Below are positions 6,280-11,305 of a DNA stretch of 11,305 nt, in pieces (positions within the stretch are counted from its first letter, which is position 1; every line of letters starts with the position of its first letter). The DNA lies in assembly GCA_903934275.1 (NCBI GenBank), contig CAIZNF010000313.1, positions 1 to 11,305 on the forward strand. The letters are read 5' to 3'. This DNA is from an uncultured Nitrosomonadales bacterium (lineage in GTDB: Bacteria > Pseudomonadota > Gammaproteobacteria > Burkholderiales > Gallionellaceae). The notes beneath the pieces are model-generated. The model was not told the origin of the DNA. It was given only the letters and a program-made list of their open reading frames with translations, and searched no databases. Position numbers and translations under genes: made by a program.

Positions 6280-6699
6280 CCATGAGAACTACCCCCCTAA
6301 AACCGATGGCTGTCTGGCGTTAGGGTGGCTATTTCAACAATCACGATTCTGGTTTGAGTTTTTAATCGGACTATCGCCCGGCAGGGGTATTTTCTATTTA
6401 TTTATTGAATTATTTCCCTGCGGTGCAATAACGCGGGAATCGGCTACCAGCACCACCTGCCTAAGTTTTAGTCGGCTATGTTATCCCCTTTACCACACCC
6501 CTAAAAAAGGCTGGTCGGTAAAATCAAGCTGCAACCAGCATAAATGCAGGGGGAGAAAATGTTATGTGCCCCGCGCGGTCTTTGGCTGGAGAGAGGCAAC
6601 TCCCCGCCGCGTAGCAGCTCAACACCTCGGAAAAATATTCCTTCGTCCGTGCATCGGATATATGTGCCGCGCGCTGCTCAATTGAATATTCGTCCAGCA
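6280..6699. other. Gene-free spacer between replication module and cargo operon
   Basis: About 420 bases between the primase stop and the helicase stop, which face each other. Open frames here have no recognisable domains and odd composition. A 9-base CCCCTAAAA motif occurs twice (6294-6302, 6498-6506). A loose stem CCCTAA/TTAGGG (6295-6300 with 6320-6325) lacks a T run and is not a convincing terminator for the primase. An AT-rich stretch lies at about 6390-6412, flanked by GCAGGG (6375-6380) and its complement CCCTGC. No second att copy, tRNA, CRISPR repeat or iteron set was seen. It could hold the element's replication origin or the seam between two inserted pieces; neither is shown. Confidence 0.5.
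6503..6539 (-). terminator. Possible terminator of the methylase-helicase operon
   Basis: On the minus strand GCTGGT (6539-6534) and ACCAGC (6515-6510) can pair across an 18-base loop, followed by C and six T residues (6508-6503). It lies about 160 bases past the helicase stop, facing the right way to end the leftward operon. The stem is short and the loop long, so it is a weak candidate. Confidence 0.35.
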
Positions 6700-9477
6700 T
6701 CACGCCCCCAATCCAACAATTTCCACATACCCAATCAACTCGGCAGAGTAACTGCCATCACCATTCGCCGCCCCTTTGTGCTTGAGCTCGCGCTGTAGCG
6801 TTGGCTCAACCACCCGCGAGAAAATGTCTAGCCGCTGCTCCGGCGAAAACTTCGGCGTGGTTGTTGGTGCGTGCAAGTAGCGCTCGCATTGCCGCTCCAC
6901 CGCTGGCACCCGTGTTCCATCCAAATTAACCGCAATCGGCTGCACCACCACGCGGCGCTCGCCTTTACCGGCTGACACCTCAACCATCCAAAACGACAGC
7001 AGTACCGGCGCTTCAACATCCCCTTCAACAGCGATGCCAACTTCCTCCGGCGGCACGCTGCGCCAACGCCCTAGCTCTTCCTGCACAAGCGGGTGATCCA
7101 GCCCCATTAGTTCCAGATCGTCGCTGCTCGTGGCCGTGTCGCGGTTCAATGTGAACCGGGCGCGGCGAGCACCATCAACCGCCATGAGGTCATAGGTCTC
7201 ATTGTCCACCTTGACCATCCGTTGCTGGCGGTCTGCCACTGCCGCCGAAATGAACTGCACCAACCGATCCATGCTCGACGATACATCGGAAAAAGGTTTG
7301 TAGTCATCCAGGCTGAAACCTTCGAGGTCTTGGAACAGATCGAACACCACCTGTCTGGCTTCGCGTGAATTTGAAAGCGCAGCTTCAAGCTCTACCTGCG
7401 TGCGTTTCAATTCTGGATCGGATAGCGCCTCCTGATACAGGCGGTCGTAATTGAGCCGCTCGGATAGCTGCCCAAGAATCTGTGCGCGCAAGTCTTCGGC
7501 GACGTTGCCCTGGTCATCCACCTTGCCGACCGTCCGCGCAATTTCCGTCAGCTTCTCTTCAAGCAACAGAAAGATGCGCCCCTCGATGGTGTCCGACAGC
7601 ACAAGGTTGTAAACCTGCGCCGTGTGGTTTTGCCCATAGCGGTGGATGCGCCCGATGCGCTGCTCCATATCCATCGGGTTCCACGGCAGATCGAAATTGA
7701 ACAGGATGCGGGCGAATTGCAAGTTGATACCTTCACGCCCGGCAGCGGTGCAGACCAACACGCGTGGCCCGTCTTTCAGGCGGAAACGGCGCTCTGCCGC
7801 CAGCTTCGCGCCGTGGTCGCCACCGCGCAATACCGCCACACCCTGACCGGGAAACGTCTGTTCGATTTCACGGGCGATCAAATCCACCGTGCCGAGATAG
7901 GTGGCGAACACCACAATTTTTTCGTTCGGATTTTGCCGCCACAAAATGCCAAGGCCATCAAGCAGCTTCTGCGCCTTGGTTTCTCGTTGCTGCGGGAACA
8001 CCGCCAACAATTCGCCGATGCGCATGCGCTCTTCGGGCAAGTGCATTTCAACGACTGCCGATGCGGCTTCCTCTGCGTGCGCTGCCGAAAACTCGCTGCC
8101 ATAGGGATCGGAGGCCATCTCCAGCGCTTCTTCGTCCAGCTTCTTCACCAGCCGGTACTTGAGATCAGCAAGCACACGATCCACCTCGCTGCGACCGATG
8201 CTATCGCGTGACAGGTTGAACTCCTGGTGTATCAGTTCGCGCGCCTCACCCGTCAGCCGCTCACGGCCTTCGATGTCGAGGTCTTTGTCGCGCAGAAAGG
8301 CTTCATGCAGCGTCAACATCAGCAGGCGTCGCTTTAGCGTTCGGCGCACAGCCGCAAAACTCGAAGCGGCAATCTTCTGAAAAATCGCCATTAAGAAGCC
8401 GAGCGCTCGACCTTTACCACCTTGCCGTTGTGCCAGATTGAATCCGTCTTCCAGATACTCGCGAAGTTTTTCGTAGAATTTCCGCTCTTCCTCGCCCATC
8501 ACGAACGATTCGGTATGCACCCAGCGGCGGGCAAACAGCGGCGAACCATCAGGCTGGCAGGCATCGGCTTTGGTGCGGCGGAACATCACGGTATTGAGGC
8601 GGTGGCGGTGTTCCAGCATTTCCTCTGGGCTGCCGAACAGCGTTGGGTTCAATAGCTGTATCAGCATCCAGAATTGAAAGTGATTACCTTGGTGCGGTGT
8701 CGCAGAGAGAAGCATTAGATCGCGCGCATGATCCTTCATTGCTTCGACCAGCTTGTAGTTTTCGGTTTTTCTAACCTTGCCCCCAACCTTGTAGGCAGTC
8801 AGGTGATGCGCTTCATCGAACACCACCAAATCCCAGCGCGGTGCGGCCAACAGGCGTTTGATACGTGCCGGGCGCTTGAGGGTGTCAATGCTGGCAATCA
8901 GCCGGTCGTGTTTGGCGAAGGCATTGGTCTTACGGTCGGTGATGTCGCCTTCGGAGCCGAATACCTCGAAATCGAGATTGAAAACTTCGTTCAGTTCACG
9001 ATGCCAATTGTTCACGAGGCCAGCAGGCACCACCATCAGCGCACGCTTCAGTTCACCACGGCTCGCCAGCTCGCGCAGGATCAGCGCGGTCTCGATGGTC
9101 TTGCCCAGCCCCACTTCATCGGCGATGAGATAGCGGCGTGGTGACGCGGTAGCAATCCGGTGTGTCAGCACCACTTGGTGCGGTAGCAGGTCAATCTTGG
9201 CAGAGGTTAGCGCCGAAGCGCTTTCCATCACAGGCAGGGCATGAGCTTCGTAGGACAGCCATGCCTTGCGTGCCCGGTCAGTGCCACCATCGACGGCACG
9301 CAAGATACGTTCGGTTCGGGATAGCTGGCGGCGAATTGAAGCAAATGGAACACGCCGTTCACCCACGCCAAAGAACGCTCGCAGATACCCATCGTGCGGC
9401 ACATCGAGAACGACACCTTGGCCGAAATCGTTATGGGTAATCCGCTCACCGGGCTGGAATTGAATCTCTGTATCCAC
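6700..9477 (-). CDS. SNF2/RapA-like ATP-dependent helicase of a candidate phage-defence operon
   Basis: Superfamily 2 DNA translocase of 925 aa, COG0553 type, like DrmD of DISARM class 1 and BrxHII of BREX type 3. Residues 8-52 resemble the Tudor-like N-terminal domain of RapA (GERITHNDFGQGVVLDV). Motifs in order: LLPHQ (97-101), Walker A ADEVGLGKTIET (119-130, Lys126), DEAH (221-224), SAT (258-260) and MFRRTK (298-303). A helical insertion runs from about 330 to 500. Lobe 2 has IVVFATYLGT (521-530), TAAGREGINLQ (577-587) and NFDLPWNPMDMEQRIGRIHRYGQ around 594-616. The remaining 300 residues form a C-terminal extension of unknown role. No nuclease motif is visible. The start is a GTG at 9477, nine bases after the upstream stop, with GAGG overlapping that stop. 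Earlier rather than later starts are excluded by the gene order. ATPase residues are complete, so it should be active. Confidence 0.93.
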   Translation of the reverse strand: MDTEIQFQPGERITHNDFGQGVVLDVPHDGYLRAFFGVGERRVPFASIRRQLSRTERILRAVDGGTDRARKAWLSYEAHALPVMESASALTSAKIDLLPHQVVLTHRIATASPRRYLIADEVGLGKTIETALILRELASRGELKRALMVVPAGLVNNWHRELNEVFNLDFEVFGSEGDITDRKTNAFAKHDRLIASIDTLKRPARIKRLLAAPRWDLVVFDEAHHLTAYKVGGKVRKTENYKLVEAMKDHARDLMLLSATPHQGNHFQFWMLIQLLNPTLFGSPEEMLEHRHRLNTVMFRRTKADACQPDGSPLFARRWVHTESFVMGEEERKFYEKLREYLEDGFNLAQRQGGKGRALGFLMAIFQKIAASSFAAVRRTLKRRLLMLTLHEAFLRDKDLDIEGRERLTGEARELIHQEFNLSRDSIGRSEVDRVLADLKYRLVKKLDEEALEMASDPYGSEFSAAHAEEAASAVVEMHLPEERMRIGELLAVFPQQRETKAQKLLDGLGILWRQNPNEKIVVFATYLGTVDLIAREIEQTFPGQGVAVLRGGDHGAKLAAERRFRLKDGPRVLVCTAAGREGINLQFARILFNFDLPWNPMDMEQRIGRIHRYGQNHTAQVYNLVLSDTIEGRIFLLLEEKLTEIARTVGKVDDQGNVAEDLRAQILGQLSERLNYDRLYQEALSDPELKRTQVELEAALSNSREARQVVFDLFQDLEGFSLDDYKPFSDVSSSMDRLVQFISAAVADRQQRMVKVDNETYDLMAVDGARRARFTLNRDTATSSDDLELMGLDHPLVQEELGRWRSVPPEEVGIAVEGDVEAPVLLSFWMVEVSAGKGERRVVVQPIAVNLDGTRVPAVERQCERYLHAPTTTPKFSPEQRLDIFSRVVEPTLQRELKHKGAANGDGSYSAELIGYVEIVGLGA

Positions 9478-9486
9478 GAACCAGCC

Positions 9487-9987
9487 TCAGGTAATGCGCA
9501 AGTGAAATAGCCCGGCAGGCCTACCACCCTCACGCAACAAAATCTCCTGCGGATACTCTCGCGCTTCTCCCCATAGCAACCGGCCAAAATCCAGTTGCTG
9601 GCTCGAATGAGGTGCGGCACAGCGCCAACCCACAGCGTCCGTTGCCGAATTGACCGTGATACGCCCCGCACCGGAGGGAAGCCAAAAGATCAGGGATGCC
9701 TCGCCGCCGTAGAAATCCTGAAAAGACAATATCGCGGCTTTGACTTCTGCGCCGAGCCAGTTTTCAGCGTCAGAAGGAGCAAGCAAGTCCAGGCAGCCAT
9801 CCATCCCGGCGACAACCAAGGTAGTTTCATTATTGCTGGGCAGGTCTTCCGGCCAGTGCCCAACGGCCAGCAGGAATTGGCGCAAGCTCCACACTTCTGA
9901 AACCGCGCATACTTGCGCCAATGCTTCGGCATCCCATATCCAACTGGTGCCACGCCGTTGCCAGACAGAATCCTGTAACTGCCTCAT
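9487..9987 (-). CDS. Uncharacterised 166-aa protein between methylase and helicase
   Basis: I cannot assign a family. Its ATG (9987-9985) overlaps the methylase stop by 4 bp (ATGA), and its stop lies nine bases before the helicase GTG, so it is translationally tied to both. It is soluble-looking, acidic and tryptophan-rich (about eight Trp), without signal peptide, membrane segment, Cys/His metal cluster or nuclease or ATPase motif. Conserved-looking blocks are GMDGCLDLLAPSDAENWL (61-78), EVKAAILSFQ (81-90), ASLIFWLPSGAGRI (97-110) and NSATDAVGWRC (113-123). The alternation of strands and helices suggests one compact alpha/beta domain. From context it could be an adaptor holding methylase and helicase together, or a specificity or inhibitor subunit. 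A DUF3780-like role, known from related defence islands, was considered but could not be supported from sequence alone. Confidence 0.85.
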   Translation of the reverse strand: MRQLQDSVWQRRGTSWIWDAEALAQVCAVSEVWSLRQFLLAVGHWPEDLPSNNETTLVVAGMDGCLDLLAPSDAENWLGAEVKAAILSFQDFYGGEASLIFWLPSGAGRITVNSATDAVGWRCAAPHSSQQLDFGRLLWGEAREYPQEILLREGGRPAGLFHLRIT

Positions 9988-11305
9988 AACGTGTATCCCT
10001 CATCAATCCAGTCAACCGTTTTTGGAACAGGTTTCTGACTAGCCTGCCAAGTATTGAAAATAGACACTGCCCGCGAAGCAGCATTGCGCGTGGGCTGGTC
10101 TGCGCCGCGTTTTTGCAGCCATTCCAGCAGCGGCTTCAACGCCACATGCGGATTGAAGTTTTCGTTCCGCAACGTATCGGCGGCGTTGATGCCGCTGCCG
10201 TCGAAGCAGGCACCGATGAACACCAATGCCTGATCCAGATCGGCGGTGAGCTTGCGCTTTTGCCGTCCGTGCCAGTCGCGTGCGAAGGCTAGCGGATCGA
10301 CCAGCGTGAACACCTTGTTCTTCTCGGTACACCAGCCGCGTTGCTCGAACTCATCCGGCGCACTGCCCGAACCCTTCATGAACTGCTGCATCTGGTCGCG
10401 CGCGATCTCAGTCTTGCCATCGAAGATGCGCAGGAATTGGCGCGTGATCGGTTCGGCATTCACTGGCGGCGGCTCCTGTCCGCCCTTGCCGTCCTCGTCG
10501 ATGAGCTGATTGATACCGACCAGAGCGTCCTTGACCGTGATTGCGCGGCCTTCGTCCACATAAACCTTGCCATAGTGGCGCGAGAAGTATTCCAGCGCCT
10601 TGCCGCGTCGGATCACCTGAATGTCCGCCGCAGGCAACCCTTCCTTGGCGTGGTTCTCCAGCATCGCCTGCAATTGGCGCACATCGGCCATCACTTCGCG
10701 GCGCATCCGCCCCCAGCTTACCGCCTTGGGCTCTTCGATGCGCTTGCGGCAGACGTGGATAATGTCGTACTCGATTTTCTGCGAGCCGAAGGAAGCGTTT
10801 TCGCCTTTTGTCTCATCTGATCGAATCGGATACGTCGCTTCAATATAAAAGCCTGCGTCAAACAACGACTCCAGCACCGACGCCCAAGCTTCATCCTTGT
10901 CGTGGTGGAATGTGAAGGCTAGGATTCCGCTAGACTTAAGCGTCCTAAACGCCTCTCGCCAACACCCAGTTAAGAGGCTTTTGTAAAAGCCGTCTGGATC
11001 ATCAGGTTCGCGGTATGGATTAGCCACTGCTTCCATTGACTTCGGGGAAAACTCACCGCCGTAGATAGCAGGATATTTGTCTTTCAGCACCAACCGAAGC
11101 CATACATAAAAGAAGTCTGCTAGTTCCGCATACTGCATGATTTCGCCGAAAGGTGGATCAGTAATGACAAGATCAATACTCGCATCAGCAAACTGGGACA
11201 GGTCTGTAGAAGAACCTTGCGAGACTTGCCCCCCCATGACCGGATCACCAGGGCGTGTTTTTTCGCTTTTACCTGCAACACTAGCACCAATGACAGGGCT
11301 GATGC
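9984..11305 (-). CDS. Adenine-specific DNA methyltransferase, COG1743/DUF1156-like, partial (N-terminus beyond window)
   Basis: The visible 439 residues are the C-terminal part of a DNA N6-adenine methyltransferase; the frame is open through the right edge. Motif IV, VITDPPFGEI (46-55 of the visible part, DPPF at 11159-11148), is the catalytic loop of amino-methyltransferases and is followed by MQYAELADFFYVWLR, as is usual in COG1743 proteins. Later blocks are ILAFTFHHDKDEAW and AGFYIEATYPIRSDE, the end of the Rossmann-like fold. The S-adenosylmethionine motif I and the DUF1156 domain should lie further right and are not seen, since whole proteins of this type are roughly 900-1000 aa. An ATG at 11237 is internal. 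The C-terminal 250 residues are a variable region, perhaps for target recognition. In defence islands such enzymes mark host DNA so that the partner system spares it. The stop overlaps the next start by 4 bp. Confidence 0.9.
   Translation of the reverse strand, partial: ISPVIGASVAGKSEKTRPGDPVMGGQVSQGSSTDLSQFADASIDLVITDPPFGEIMQYAELADFFYVWLRLVLKDKYPAIYGGEFSPKSMEAVANPYREPDDPDGFYKSLLTGCWREAFRTLKSSGILAFTFHHDKDEAWASVLESLFDAGFYIEATYPIRSDETKGENASFGSQKIEYDIIHVCRKRIEEPKAVSWGRMRREVMADVRQLQAMLENHAKEGLPAADIQVIRRGKALEYFSRHYGKVYVDEGRAITVKDALVGINQLIDEDGKGGQEPPPVNAEPITRQFLRIFDGKTEIARDQMQQFMKGSGSAPDEFEQRGWCTEKNKVFTLVDPLAFARDWHGRQKRKLTADLDQALVFIGACFDGSGINAADTLRNENFNPHVALKPLLEWLQKRGADQPTRNAASRAVSIFNTWQASQKPVPKTVDWIDEGYTL

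Larger units (their letters stand above)
1594..11305. mobile_element. Integrated genomic island (left end; right end beyond window)
   Basis: The element starts at the tRNA-Asp-like remnant, carries a P4-type integrase facing inward, an AlpA-like regulator and a primase-helicase, and then a minus-strand methylase-helicase cargo operon. This order (att, int, alpA-like regulator, primase, cargo) is typical of P4-like integrative elements and phage satellites. No capsid, tail, portal, conjugation or relaxase gene is visible. No second copy of the 14-bp att sequence was found by eye in the rest of the window, so the right boundary lies further right. The cargo could also belong to a second element stacked behind the first; the 420-bp gap at 6280-6699 is where such a joint would be. 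Confidence 0.7.

Noticed and set aside
6164..6685. A 173-codon plus-strand frame running out of the primase gene into the spacer
   Set aside because: It begins inside the primase in another frame, has no ribosome site or domain, and its composition is Cys/Arg/Pro-rich and irregular.
6280..6699. A second att copy that would end the element before the cargo operon
   Set aside because: I searched both strands by eye for the 14-bp tRNA-Asp-like sequence and saw no match; the element cannot be shown to end here.
7624..8211. A 195-codon plus-strand frame opposite the SNF2 helicase
   Set aside because: It is antisense to the helicase insertion region and lacks any family signal; a shadow of the real gene.
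6700..11305. Direct labelling as BREX type 3 or DISARM class 1
   Set aside because: Only the methylase and helicase fit; no PglZ, BrxC, DrmA, DrmB or DrmC is visible, and those would be needed for either name.
1..11305. CRISPR arrays, insertion sequences, rRNA or complete tRNA genes
   Set aside because: No regularly spaced repeats, transposase frames or complete RNA genes were seen; only the 14-base tRNA 3' end is present.

Overview
The window looks like the left end of an integrated genomic island in a Betaproteobacterium, perhaps a Nitrosomonadales-type organism. The taxon is inferred from codon style and from the ppiD / tRNA-Asp setting; no marker gene proves it. The first 1.53 kb is chromosomal backbone: the N-terminal 510 codons of ppiD on the minus strand, cut by the window edge. 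Upstream of ppiD lie an intrinsic terminator and then a 14-bp sequence identical to what the 3' end of a tRNA-Asp gene should be. No tRNA body follows. The rest of the window reads as island DNA joined to that remnant.

The island's front module (1.8-6.3 kb, plus strand) is a compact integration and replication cassette. It holds a P4-type tyrosine integrase, an ATGA-coupled 138-aa protein of unknown function, a 91-bp spacer with three perfect inverted repeats, an AlpA-like small DNA-binding regulator, a 65-aa GTG-start protein with a hydrophobic tail, and a RepB-like primase fused to a D5/P4-type superfamily 3 helicase. Most genes overlap or abut, so they are probably translated as linked units. 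The module resembles satellite-type or P4-like integrative elements that can replicate after excision.

A gene-poor stretch of about 420 bp separates this module from a convergent minus-strand operon (6.7 kb to the right edge). In transcription order the operon has the C-terminal 439 residues of a DPPF-type adenine-specific DNA methyltransferase (COG1743/DUF1156-like, its N-terminus beyond the window), an unrecognised 166-aa protein, and a 925-aa SNF2/RapA-like helicase. Stops and starts overlap by 4 bp or lie 9 bp apart, so the three products are probably made together.

Methylase plus SNF2 helicase is a core pair shared by BREX type 3, DISARM class 1 and related anti-phage islands. No PglZ, BrxC, DrmA/B/C or nuclease gene is visible, so the system type cannot be fixed from this window. 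The helicase gene is the last of the operon, so any further genes must lie to the right. The most interesting unknown is the 166-aa protein held between methylase and helicase.
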